NCBI GenBank assembly: GCA_015680685.1
Contig: MNCI01033465.1
Coordinates: forward strand, 192,491 to 256,490
Direction: 5' to 3'
Source of the DNA: Gnetum montanum
Lineage: Eukaryota > Streptophyta > Gnetopsida > Gnetales > Gnetaceae
DNA: 64,000 nt
In this document: positions 23,701 to 35,729 of the stretch, one piece after another
Layout of the letters: every line of letters begins with the position of its first letter
How positions within the stretch are numbered: the stretch's first letter is position 1
Translations under genes and position numbers: made by a program
The notes under the pieces: generated by a model
Database searches by the model: none
What the model was told of the DNA's origin: nothing
The model's input: the letters and a program-made list of their open reading frames with translations, nothing else

Positions 23701-24127
23701 TGAGAAGAAGAAATTTCCATGCATCACGTATAGTGATAGCAGGTACAATTATGTGTAGAAACATTGGGCCATAAAGCAAGCATCCATCTTTGCATGCAAG
23801 CAGTGTGCACAGAAATAGAAATTCAATATGTATGCAGTAGCCACAAAATAGGAGGGCACCCAATGGCTAACCACTTATTCAAAAAAATAGCACACTATGC
23901 ATGGAACTAGATGAGAGCTTAACATTTGAATATGTCATAAGCATGAATGATCTAGAGCAAGTTTATCACCAACTCTCTGACGGTGCAGACAATGATACCT
24001 ATTGGGGAGTGTTGGAAATTCTTGAGAACATCAAGGAACATCCCATTGAACAAAAAATGCTACCAGCTGTAATGGAATATGTATTTTCATATAATCAATG
24101 TAATGGCATATGTATTTTCTTATAATC
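23701..24127 (+). pseudogene. Protease-RT linker of element D
   Basis: The open frame at 23901-24125 reads MELDESLTFEYVISMNDLEQ and continues with acidic and leucine-rich sequence ending MLPAVMEYVFSYNQ. This fits the linker that precedes RT in this lineage. The RT itself does not follow: at about 24128 the sequence switches to material of element F. Confidence 0.55.
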
Positions 24128-25430
24128 AATGCTTTTTCAAGAAACCTTTCTTAGAGCTTGGGGTGAAGTGGAACAATCAGTCCTAAAGGCTGAAGTATGG
24201 CCAAGTGCAATCCTCTTGCTAAAACCACTTGGTAGAGGGCCTTCATATGATCTATCCTTGTTACGCTTTGCTACACTGCGTAGTGTAGTACAACGTAGCA
24301 CCTAGCTTGGCTTGGATCCTAACTTAATCTTGCAAATGTTTTGTTGTGAAATGTTAGTTATGCCCTAGCCTGTCAACAAAGAAAACCTATTTGACAATTG
24401 GAGCATGGGAAAATATGCTTACTCCATCAAATCCATCTGAGTAGGTGTATCTTTAGAGTGTATCACTACTACGTTGTGCTATGCTATGTAGCGTAGCACT
24501 TAAGTGAATGAGACCTCTGATGAAATTTGCCACATTTTTTCTATGTCATGTTGCTCATGTATCAAGGATGAAGTGGGGTAGATATCCTAAAGGACTGAAT
24601 TGTTGCCAATCTACATTTTTTTGGTGTAATCAGTCTCCCCAGGGCCTACTACATTATGCAACATAGCGTAGCATAGCAAGCTCCTATAGTTAGAAAACTT
24701 GCTAAACTGTTTTGTTCATCTTGAACACTTTCGGTAGCTCCTAGCCTGGTCTCTGGGTAGACCATCAACAAGGCCAAGCATCAAGCTAGGCAAGCTATAG
24801 AGTGTAGTAGGCCTATCATCCCATGCGATAGAAAACTTGCCAGACTATATGGTCTACCCCTAGTGCCTCTTTCGTGCAAACTAGCCTTATGGTTGGGTGC
24901 CACGTTGATTGTGCTGCGGATGGCATTGTCTGCATAGTCTAGCATGACACCAGACTTGCGGGAACCCTTGTCCATATTTCAGAACTGCTAAATCATGAGA
25001 GTCCCAAAAGTTATGGTGTTTCAATGGCCCCTCTTTGTTGATGTCTAGAGGATCTACCTGAGAGATGTTGATAAAGAATACGAAATACCATGATGAACCA
25101 AACACCAACACCACTCTTTAGTGCCTGCTTGGATGATGCCCTACTATGTTTGAGAGTACTGGGAGAATGATGTCAGGTAAAGGGGCAAGGGGTGGATTTG
25201 AGGAAACAGATTTAGGGACGAAATGGATGTGAGATGCAACGCTTTTAGAAACTATTGCCATAGTATGATCTCTCGTCAAAGTGCTTATGAGCGAGTCAAC
25301 ACACACATGGATGGCTTTCTTTGTTAGCCTTTGACCTCTTGCTGGAGTGCTTCGAGATAGTCGATTAGTGGCCAAAGAAAGTGTAAACCAGCTGCTATGC
25401 CATTTTTTTTAAGCACCTCTCCTTGTTTTG

Positions 25431-25472
<42 letters not shown>

Positions 25473-25672
25473 NTTTGTATGCTTTTTTTTGATTTTTTTT
25501 TTGTGCACCCACGTTTACTTGAAAACAACCTATTATTGCGGGACAAGTGTTTCCTCCCCAAGATGCGTTGTGTTACATCCATGTGGGGTTTTGACTACCT
25601 ATAGATGCTTTCCATGGGGTGAGTTGCATTACGCCCATCATGGACTTGATGGTTAGGCATGTGGAACAAGCC
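24128..25672 (-). repeat. Fragment of element F (LTR part plus 3' region) filling the RT site of D
   Basis: This matches 28196-29674 throughout: the second part of the F LTR (24128-25023, ending TGGTGTTTCA) and then the start of the F internal region, including the T-rich tract. Homology begins and ends abruptly inside D, between the protease linker and the end of RNase H. D has therefore lost its RT and received this fragment in its place. A run of about 33 T with an N at 25473 is a low-quality homopolymer. Confidence 0.8.
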
Positions 25673-26907
25673 AATGGTGAGCCCCCATGTCATACAATGG
25701 CTAGTAATCCTATAGGAGTTTGGTCTTACAATGATAGATTGAAAAAGGGCACTAAGAATGTGGTCACTAATCACTTGTCTCAATTGTGATGGGATGACAA
25801 AGAGGAAGAAAGGTCATTATCCATATATGTTTCTTGATGAACTTCTCTTTGCTAGAGAAATAACTAAACAAATGCCCAATAAGCCAAAATGGTATGATAA
25901 CATTCTCACCTTTCTTACTCAGGAGATACCACAAGGGTTGGACCACCGAAGGAAGTAATAGTTTCTTCACCAACTAAAGCACTTTATGGAGATCAATGGA
26001 CATCTCTACAAGGTGTGTGCCAATGGCCTGGTTCATTGGTGTGTCCCTTATTGCTGATAAACTACACATGCTTCAAGACATTGATGAAGGTCCCTCTGGA
26101 GGACACTATGCTAGCAGACGCACGGTTATTAAAATCTTGATAGTAGGGTACTATTGGCCAATACTCTTTAGGGATGCTTACCCTTTCATCTACTCTTGTG
26201 AACAATGCCAACAAGATGGTGGAATGACTACTAAAATGGAGGGACCTCAAAAATGGATTCAACCTTTAGAATCATTCAACATTTTTGGCATTGATTTCAT
26301 GGGTCCCATCATGTCCATGTCAAATGAAAAGGTGTACATCATAGTTGTTGTTGACTATTATATGAAATGGGCAGAAGTAGTAGCCATCATCGACTATACA
26401 TATTCTACTATTGCTCGATTTGTACAATAAAATGTTGTAAATAGGTTTAGTGTGCCACATGCATTAATTTCTGACAATGGAACTCATTTTACAAGCACTA
26501 CTTTTCGAAAGCTTATGCAATGCTTGGGGGTTGAACAAAAACTCACAACACCTTACCATCCCCAAGCTAGTGGTCAAGCTAAGGTTACCATAGGGAAATC
26601 ACAAGGATACTAACAAGAACTATTAGCAAGTCTAGGAAGGACTAGAGCAAAAAACTCAATGATGATCATTGGGCCTACTACTCAACTTGAAAACTTCTTA
26701 TAAGCTATTCTCCCTATGAGCTTGTGTATGGAAAACTACCAACACTTCCTATTCAATTTGAACTCTATAAACTATCAACGATTTGTGACCTTGACCTTGA
26801 GTTAAGTCTAGCCCAAAAAGAAAGACTAATGAATCTCAACTTGCTAAAAGAAAATCAATTAGTAGCCTTATCATCTAATAAGTTTCACAAGGCTTGTAAT
26901 AACAAGC
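25673..26907 (+). pseudogene. RNase H end and integrase remnant of element D
   Basis: The end of RNase H and its linker (about 25750-25960; KWYDNILTFLTQEIPQGLDH) is followed by the integrase. The zinc-binding region reads HASRH and CEQCQQ (about 26070-26220). Then come the first Asp in FGIDFMGPI (26286), the second in ISDNGTHF (26470) and the Glu region HPQASGQAKVT (26560). There the catalytic Glu codon has become Lys. YELVYGKLPTLP (26718) and the helical tail LKENQLVALSSNKFHKA follow. It stops at 26907 where element F is inserted and resumes at 47029. Confidence 0.8.
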
Positions 26908-29042
26908 TTTAGTGATTGAAAACGTCGATGGCTGGAACATCAAGAGGTCATCGGGCATATAGCCTAACCTCGAATCTGTGCGAGGGTCGTGCTGGATGTA
27001 AACGGATCCAGGCTACCCTGAACTATCTGGTTGATTAGATAGGGACTTAAGGGGTCTAAAATAACCTTTCGTAAACATTAGTTTTAAGGATATTATATGC
27101 ACGTCGAGAAATAAGCGATGAACATCAATCGATTGAGAATAGTGCAAAACATGAAAATAATGAAACAAAATGAAACAGGTTTGGGTAAGAAAGTGCACCT
27201 TCCCAAAATTAGGGATATAATCTTTGCTTGAGTGAAGGAGGTTTACAACAGATGGCAATGGGGACAAGCATAGCTTACAACAAAGTAGGTATGGTCACAG
27301 CTCCTTGAACTGTTGTCGACAGCTTGCTAACAGGGTGCTTTTCCTTGCCAGTCTGCTTGCCAAGAAAAATTGCCAAGAAGCCAAAATGCTGCACTCAAAA
27401 GCCAACCACACTAAAATTTCCAAAAGCCAACCATCCAAAAACCAACCCCTTAAAGGTTGTTCGTCAAGGTATTTATAGGGCCAAGAGCAAGAGAAAAACA
27501 TGGTTTGGATGCCACATGTTCTAGGTCCCACTAAGTGCAAATGTGACTATGTTGTGCTGCTGTGTAATGTTAGATGTGAAACTTTCCATGCTATGACCAT
27601 ACCGTTCATGCTACATGTCCTAAATTCCAGTGAGCTACCATGTTCATTACAAAGAAGACTATCAACAATGAATGCAAAGTGAAGTCTATACCCCAAGACT
27701 ATGTCTCCCCTACTCTTGCGAGTAGGGTTAAGGGTAGGAACAACTTTGGGGATGGTTAGGGAGTGCAAAACGAGGCAAACTTGCTAATTTTGATAATTAG
27801 AGAGGTGCCAGAACGAGAGTAACCATTGCTAATAAGTTATATAGCTAACTGAAGATGTCTTCAGGCTTCTACACTAGTGTTACGCTATTTACGCTATTCA
27901 ACGTATTTGGCATAGTGTAAACACCCACACGCTACATTGTGCTACGCTGGGTAGCATAGCGTAGCGTAGCCGCCAGTCTTGGAATAAATCTTACCTATAA
28001 GCTGAAAATACCTATCTAAGGCCTAGCCAAGCAAGCAACTATATCCCTGTCTTTCATGTTGAAAGGTCCTGGGACCTGCTGAGTTCATCCTTGGGACACT
28101 TTGGTGTTTTGCATCCTCGCTACATTGTGCTACGCTGTGTAGCATAGCACAGCATAGTAACCAATATGACATGCATCCTCACCTGATTTTGAAATGCTTT
28201 TTCAAGAAACCTTGCTTGCAGCCTGGGGCAAAGTAGGACAGTCAGTCCTTGAGGCTGAAGTATGGCCAAGTGCAATCCTCTTGCTGAAACCACTTGGAAG
28301 AGGGCCTTCGTATGATCTGTCCTTGCTACACTTTGCTACACTGTGGAGCGTAGCACAGCATAGCACCTAGCTTAGCTTGGATCCTAACTTAATCTTGCAA
28401 ATGTTTTGTTGTGAAATGTTAGTTATGTCCTAGCATGTCAACAAAGAAAACCTATTTGACAATTGGAGCATGGGCAAATACGCTTACTCCATCAAAGTCA
28501 TCTAAGTAGGAGTATTTTCAAAGTGTAGGGGACCTTTGATGAAATTTTCCACATTTTGCTATGTCATGTTGCTCATGCATCAAGGATGAAATGGGGTAGA
28601 TATCCTAAAGGACTGAATTATTGTCAATCTACATTTTTTTGGATGCAATCAATCTCCCCAGGGCCTACTACGTTGTGTAGCATAGCGTAGCGTAGCAAGC
28701 TCCTATAGTTAGAAAACTTTGTGAACTATTTTGTTCATCTTGAACACTTTTGGTAGCTCCTAGCCTGGTCCCTGGGTAGACTGTCAGCTGGGCCAAGCAT
28801 CAAGCTAGGCAAGCTAGAAAGTGTAGTAGGTCTATCAGCCCGTGCAATAGAAAACTTGATGGACTGTATGGTCTACCCCTAGTGCCTCTTTCATGCAAAC
28901 TGGCCTTATGGTTGGGTGCCACATTGATTGTGCTATGGAGGACATTGTCTACATAATCCAGCATGACACTAGACTTGTGGGAACCTTTGTTCACATTTTG
29001 GGGCTACTAAAGCATGAGAGTCCCAAAATTTATGGTGTTTCA
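26908..29042 (-). repeat. 3' LTR of element F, 2135 bp
   Basis: On the plus strand it runs TTTAGTGATTG (original TGTAGTGA, as at 43574) to TGGTGTTTCA. A TATA-like CTATAAATA on the minus strand at 27470-27478 implies a long U3 of about 1.5 kb. Clusters of GCTACGCT and its complement AGCGTAGC occur at 27890-27970, 28120-28160, 28320-28365 and 28670-28700, and can pair as short hairpins. A purine-rich stretch (minus strand) lies directly beyond the LTR at 29043-29060. Confidence 0.85.
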
Positions 29043-30500
29043 ATGGTTCCTCTTTTTTTATGTTTGAAGGATATGCCCAAGAGACGTCAATAAAGAATAC
29101 GAAACATCATGATGAACCAGACACCAACATCACTCTTTAGTGCCTGCTTGGATGATGCATTGCTACGTTTGAGAGTACTGGGAGAGTGATGTGAGGTAAA
29201 GGGGCAAGGAGTGGATTTGAGGAAATAGATTCAAGGACAAAATGGATGTGAGATGCAACGCTTTGAGAAACTATTTCCATAGCATGATCTCTCATTGAAG
29301 TGCTTATGAGGGAGTCAACACACACATGGATGTCTTTCTTTGTTAGCCTTTGACCTCTCATCGGAATGCTTCAAGATAGTCAATTGGTGGCCAAAGCAAG
29401 TGTAAAGTAGCTGTTATGCCATTTTTTTAAGCACATCTCTCTTTTTTTTGCATTTTTATTTTTTTTATTTTTTATTTTTGCATTTTTTTTATTCTTTTGT
29501 TTTGTTTTTGTGCACCCACGTTTACTTACAAACAACCTATTGTTGCGAGACAAGTGTTTCCTCCACAAGATGAGTTGTGTTACATCCATGTGGGGTTTTG
29601 ACCTACGTGTAGATGCTTCCCATGGGGTGAGTTGCATTACGCCCATCATGGACTTGATGCTTAGGCATGTGGAAGGGCTTTGTTCATTGGGAAAGCTTGT
29701 AAAGAGGATATGAAAAATTGAAGTATATAAAGAATGGAGGCTAAACTGGCTAAAAAGGGAGAATAGGTCATGTACTCTCAAACAACAAGGTTAATCAAAG
29801 CGGATATTTTGGAGCAATGTAGTGTCTTAGCTTTCGTGGTGAAACACATCTCTGGACAATGCCATCTTAGCCTATATCCTACAAACACAAGAAAGTGAAA
29901 ACCAGAAAAAACAACTATGAAGTGAAGTGAGAGCAAAGTCTCACTTGCTTTAGACACTACCGGAGTAGCGAGTATTGTTGCTAAGGCATGCAATGTCCAA
30001 AGAAGGAAGGCCAGCACAAATCCCGACCATGATAGGCTAGAAATGATGGCATCGAAGAGATTAAGAGCAGCGGTGATTCAGGTGCTCGGGATTCCTCGAC
30101 CAAGGTAAACATCATGTAGTCCAGCTGCAAGGTGAGCACCCCAATAGCTAAATGCCTTTTGTACTTGGATGGTGGTGAGGGCTAGAGGATGGTACCCTTG
30201 TGGCTGGGCCACAATAGTGCTGAGACTCCAGCAGCAGGTGCTAACAACAAAAGCCACTGCTAGGATGAGTGTGGTAGTAGTAGCTCTGGAAAGTCAGCAG
30301 GATGTCAGTTGACATCTCTGAAAGGTCGGCAAGATGCCAAGGGAGGTAACGTTTCATGTGTTCCAGAGGGTTTTTTCTTACCATCATGACTTACACTCTG
30401 GAACTACAGCATCCAACCCCGTGTTATCTAGAAACTTGAAACTATGCATGCTCTCTTGTTTGTAGGGTTGTGGATGTAAGCTAGGAGGGCGTTGCACTGA
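29043..30500 (-). other. Element F 3' untranslated region
   Basis: No gene is recognised. It contains the purine tract next to the LTR, a long T/A-rich tract at 29425-29510 and otherwise non-repetitive sequence. The first part (to about 29674) is also present as the filler in element D. Confidence 0.65.
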
Positions 30501-30504
30501 AAAC

Positions 30505-30795
30505 CCAGTTTAAGGTCTTAGTAAACCATTAAATGTGCTGGTTTAAGGTCCCAACAGACCGTGATGTGCTAATTTAAGGTCCTAGTAGACTTCTATGCTA
30601 GTTTAGTGTCATAGTAGATGGTGGATGGGTCAATTTGAGGTCGTAACAGACCATGTTATCGGTGCCAGTTTTATGTCGTAGCCCAAGGACGTGTTGTGCC
30701 AGTTTATAGTCATAGCGGACTATTTGTATCAGTTTTACATCGTAGTGGATGATTTTTGCTAGGTTTACGTTGTAGCAGATGATTTTCTTACCTTG
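30505..30795 (-). repeat. Degenerate tandem repeat downstream of the F integrase
   Basis: About eight units of roughly 32-38 bases, each built around AGTTTAAGGTCGTAGCAGAC followed by a variable TG-rich part. On the minus strand the repeats are partly open and translate to a reiterated Y-D-x-K-L-A/I-x pattern (within 30598-30822). It lies between the integrase end and the 3' LTR, where Tat/Ogre elements are known to carry tandem repeats. Confidence 0.8.
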
Positions 30796-33700
30796 CTCTG
30801 TACCCAATAAAATCCTTTGCATTAGATGTAGTATGGTTTGAGATACAAGTGGTTGATAAGATTTGTGAGCTCCTTGCCATTCATATCAACTAGTTTGAAG
30901 GCCTCATTCTCATAGGCTTTTATGACTATGAAAGGGCCTTCCTAGTTGGCTAAGAATTTATTTACATGCTCATGAATGGCTTTGAGGACTAGATCCTCCT
31001 TCTTGATTGGTCGTTGATGTAAATTACAGTGGTGCTTTTGCTGTTTCTTATCCTGGCACCATTCAATGCGATCAAGTGTTTGGGCATGCTCCTCCTCTAC
31101 AAAGTTAAGATCGATGATCCTTGACTTGGTGTTTTGAGCCTCATCTACAATGTTTGAAAGGATCATCTGAAGTGACAGAACCTGCAATTCAAGAGATTGT
31201 ATGGAGTCTTACCTGTAGTCGTCCAACATGTCGTGCAGTAAGCCCACAACATGTAGAGGATTTGCTCGTGCCATCACCTTTTGCTACTGATAAGCATATT
31301 TTTCAGTAGGCTAATAATGGCCTTGTTTGTTGCCTCTACTTGACCATTTTCTTGTGGGTAGTATGACGATGAAAAATATTGCTTGATGCCAAGGTTATCG
31401 TAGAAGGTTTTGGTTTCCACGCTACTAAATTGTGGTCCATTGTCTATCACAATAGTCATGGAAAGACCAAACCTTGTTACTATATTGTCCAAGATAAACT
31501 GGCAAACCTATTGAGATCTAGCCTTTCTCATGGAAATAGCCTCCACCCATTTTATGAAGTATTCAGTTGCGGTGAGGATGAAGCTATGCGCTGTAGAAGA
31601 CTTAGGTGTGATAGGTCCTATGATGTCTAGTCCCCATCGTTGGAATGGCCATGTGATCTATGTAGGATGTAACTCAATAGGAAATTTTTGTATGATATTT
31701 TCATGGCATTAACTTATATCACACATCCTAACTTTGGTAAGGCAATCTCTTTCGAAGCAAGACCAATAGTACCCTAAACATTTGATTTTTGCTACCATAG
31801 TCGTAGGAGCTATCTGCCCTCCACATAGCCCCTCAAGAACTTCATTAACAATTTTTTGTACCTCTTCCCCACCAATGCAAGCTATAAATATCTCATCAAA
31901 GGAGTGTTCACATAAGGTGTTCTCTCCTATGAGGACATACTACCGTGCTCACTTTCGAATTGCATCCTTTTGAGCAGATGTCAATCCGTGTGGGGGTTCA
32001 CCATGTTGAAGGTATGCTTTTATGTTTGCATACCATTTTTGGATATCTATTGTACTAAAAGATACAATATGCGTCACTTGAGTAATAGGATCTCTGCATT
32101 CTATTATCAAAGTAGGTAAATTTGCAAATAGGTGCAATGGCACATTCAATGCTAACGTTACTAATGTGTCGACTATGGTGTTTTCGTTACGAGGCACATG
32201 TTGAACATCCAACATTCTAAACTATTTTAGAAAACCGTTAGCTAAATCGCAATAAGGTTGCAAATGCAAAGCCTTACAAGCATAGACTTCAGTGATCTGG
32301 TTAACAACTAATTGCGAGTCGCCCCAGACTACCAAATGTTGGATCTTTAGCCCTTGGGCTACTAAGAGATCCCTAAGAAGTCCCTCGTACTCAGCTACGT
32401 TGTTCATACAAAGGAACATAAATTAATATGTAAAGGGTTAAATTTCCCTAGAGGGAAATGTAATAACTGTTGCGGCGCTTCCACCTCGTATAGTTGAAGT
32501 GCCATCAAAATGCAAGCTTGATTTGAAATCAGATGGTGCAGAGTTTAGGCTGTTGATGTGCTCATCTAGGAATTTAAGTTCTATAATTACCTGATCGTCA
32601 ATGGGTGAAGTTGTGAGCTATGTAGCTATTTCTTGACCCTTTTCTATGATTGGACTACATAATGCAAATCGAATTCCACCATTATAACTTTCCATCAAGC
32701 TATCCTACTACTCTCGTACAACTTGGTTGTGATAGCCTAGAGTATGTTGCTCTTGGATATGACATTGACCTTGCTATGAAATAGGTAATGCCTCCACTTT
32801 TTAGCACAAATACTAGGATGAGACAATATTTTTCTACCTCATTATACTTTGCCTTGTAAGATATTAATGTGTGGCTTAAGTAGTAGACCAGGATTTCAAA
32901 CCCATCATCTTTTTTTTGACATAGCAACGCAGCAATAGATGTGTTCCAAGTGGCAAGGTTGATGTAGAAAGGCTTATCCCTCTATGATGGGTAAACAATT
33001 GGCAAGTGCAAAAACTCTTTCTTTAAGTTATCAAAGGCTTGTTGACATAGATCTGTCCATTTGAAGTTAACCCCCCTTTTAAGCAAATGTTGCATGGGGT
33101 GTAGCTTGTCTGTCAACCTCGCGATAAACTTTCTGATAAATTGCACTCTACCTTGCAATCCACTTAATTCTTTAAGGTTTGTAGGTGGTGCTAAGTTAAT
33201 GATGGCCTTTACTTTATCAGGGTCCACTCGTATTCCTATTTCCGACACTACAAAACCTAGCATGCTTCCGGTTTTGACTCTCAAAACACATTTCTTAGGG
33301 TTAAGGCATCGGTCATGCCTCTAACAACATTGGAGGAATATGTTGATATCATTGGGATGATCAATAGCTTCCTTAGACTTGACTGTTTTGTCATCCACAT
33401 AATCATTCAATCTCTCTAAAAGGTAGTCGCTAAAAATATATGTCATCGCTCATTGGTAGGTTGCTCCAACATTTTTAAGTCCAAAGGACATCATTGTATA
33501 ACAAAAGTTTTCCCAAGGGGTTATGAAAGTGGTTGACAACTGATGCTCTGGGTTTATACGGATCTGGTTATAGCCTGAAAATCCATCCATGAAGGATAGT
33601 AAGGCATGACCAACCGTAGTGTCTATAAGTTGATCGATACTTAGCAATGAGAAATCATCTTTAATTGTTTCTTTGTTCAAGTCTCAAAAGTCTATACAAA

Positions 33701-34260
33701 TTCATATACCTCTCATTTTCTTAGATACTACAATGATGTTTAATACCCATTTTAAGTAATCGACCGCTTAGATGAAACCAACTTGATAAAGCTTGGTGAT
33801 TTCATCGTGTATAGCTAGTGCAATCTCTAGTTTGATTTTTGAGCTTTTTGCTTAACTACTTTGACACACAGATCTAGGATGTTGTTGTGTTGTATGAGTC
33901 ATGGGTCCAAGCCTGGCATGTCATTGTATGACCATGCAAACACTTTAATATTGTCATGGAGAACTTTGGAAATGTTTTAGTGTACTTGTGTATGTAGTAG
34001 AGAGCTAACTTTCAAGGTTTTACTTCACCCCTAGTGGTGGTTACGGAGATTTTGGTAAGAGGGTCCTCAGTCACATCCCCAACCTCTAGGTCTAAGGCTT
34101 GGACCAAATGTTCGAGCTAGTCTAGGGATGTTTCCAGGGATGCTATGGTATTATGAGAGGGTAACTCAAAGTCTACCAATTCTGAATTCAAGCATCTTGT
34201 AAACCTACCGTAGGGACCCGTTAAGGTCAAAGGTGAACCAAGATCACCATGTATAGCCAT
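30790..34260 (-). pseudogene. RT, dual RNase H and integrase of element F
   Basis: A pol reading frame that appears to start at an ATG at 34260 (MAIHGDLGSPLTLTGPYGRF). Order: connector with SYNDMPGLDP (about 33930), RT with LLSFMDGFSGYNQIRI (33580) and an intact YVDD at 33390-33401, and the thumb (33284-32982). A first RNase H follows with YYLSHTLISYKAKYNEVEK (32927-32700). A second, archaeal-type RNase H has NNVAEYEGLL and GDSQLVVNQI (32419-32222), the hallmark of the Tat branch. Integrase comes next with a first Asp in WGLDIIGPITP (about 31660), a second in VIDNGPQFSS and a Glu in ENGQVEATNK (31492-31274), and a C-terminal LKPYY end near 30830. About a dozen stops and shifts interrupt it. 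Confidence 0.85.
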
Positions 34261-35728
34261 TTTTCTGGCAAACCTATTACAACAAGCAAATAAACCAAGT
34301 CAAGTGATACCTGTTTGAAGTAATAGCATGTAACAAACATATGTAAACCAATGATGCAACATAGGATAATCGCCACTTTAAGGTCTTAACATACTCAGAC
34401 TGTTAGCACGATCATTTTCCTTGTCATTTTCCTTGTTAGAGCCCACACTCAGACTGTAGCACGATCAACCAGAGAGGGAGAGCATAGCAAGCTTACCGTA
34501 GCAGCCGGTACTACTGATTTGTGAACTTGATAATGGCACATAAAGGTGAATGTAAGCATCAGGGACTGGCCAATGTGGAGGAGGTGAGGTACAATTTGGA
34601 ACACCTCTCCAAGGCACATGTCAAGGTGCAATAAGAGGCTCCATCTACTCAGTAAGTCGTTACGCTACCCTTGTTCCCATTATGTGATGCATCGGATTAG
34701 GTTGCCATTGCGACTAATATTGTCATTTTTGCAACTATCATCATTGTTTTGTTGCCGTTTTGGCCACTATGTCATGGTTATTGCTACTTGGCCATAGCGG
34801 CCGTATGATTGCTACACTATGGCTACATGCAGTACTACCCTAGTCGCCATTGTTAAAAAAATAGATACTGCATTACCGAAAGGGTTTGAGTGGTTCTGGG
34901 TAGCATAGTGCATATTTTGCGTAACATTCTTCCCTTAGAGGGGTTTGTTCATTTGCATAGTTTTTTTTTTTTTTGCAGCAACGTGGCACATGCTTAGCGT
35001 GGCATAGAACAAGCTATTTCATGTGGTAAGGTAGGGTCAGGGCAATGAGGACACTATGAATTCTTTTTCGTATACGCTGTTAAGGCTGTAACATTTTTGT
35101 TACTTTTACGCTAAGCTATTATGTTGCCAGGCCCTTAGGTCGTTGTGCGGGAAGTCTGGTATGCTACTACGCTATCAAACTTGTAATGTTGCTACGTTAT
35201 TAAATTCGCTATACTACTAGATTTACTACGCTACAACGCTTGTTACAGTGTTTTTCTTGTTACATTGTTATATGCGTGCTTGTTCTTGTTCATTTATTAC
35301 GCTGCATGTGGTGCATTCATTTTGTTACGATGCACTTAATGCAGCCATCATCCTTAGGTGAAAGTTTAAATGTTACGCTATGGTGTATTAAGCATGTTTG
35401 TTATGTTGTGTTGTGTAACATGTAACTGTCGTACTATGGGGTGTACCCGCTGTTGTTACACTACACGAGGCTTAACTGTTATGCTACACTACACATTTTT
35501 TTACCCTCCATGCAATGTTCACCTCTATTCTATGAGGACTAATTGTTTCACGCTAAAGGAAAATTTGTAAATGGAGGGTCATGCTACGCCACATGTAAAT
35601 AGAGGGTCGCACTATGCTATATGTAAACAAAGGATCACACTAAGATCTATGTAAACAAAGGGTCATGCTATGCTACATCAGTGATCATCACTTGAACACA
35701 GTGCTAATGTTTGATGCTTTGTCATGCA
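34261..35728. other. TACGCTA-rich spacer, probable upstream region of the antisense gene
   Basis: No confident coding sequence. From about 34640 to 35660 the plus strand repeats words such as TACGCTA, GCTACG and GTTACGCT many times, interspersed with T-rich sequence. The same words occur in the F LTR, in the F 5' region (43270-43320, 45590-45640) and in introns of the antisense gene. A 3' splice-like TCATGCAG at 35722-35729 ends the region, so part of it may be an intron or a 5' leader of the gene that follows. Confidence 0.5.
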
Positions 35729-35729
35729 G

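Noticed and set aside
29380-29781. Minus-strand open frame of 133 codons rich in Lys and Asn
   Set aside because: It is produced by the A/T homopolymer tract of the F 3' region; the related copy at 25400-25560 is not open in the same way.
30505-30795. Possible CRISPR-like array
   Set aside because: Units are degenerate and contiguous, without unique spacers of fixed length. The context is a plant retrotransposon.
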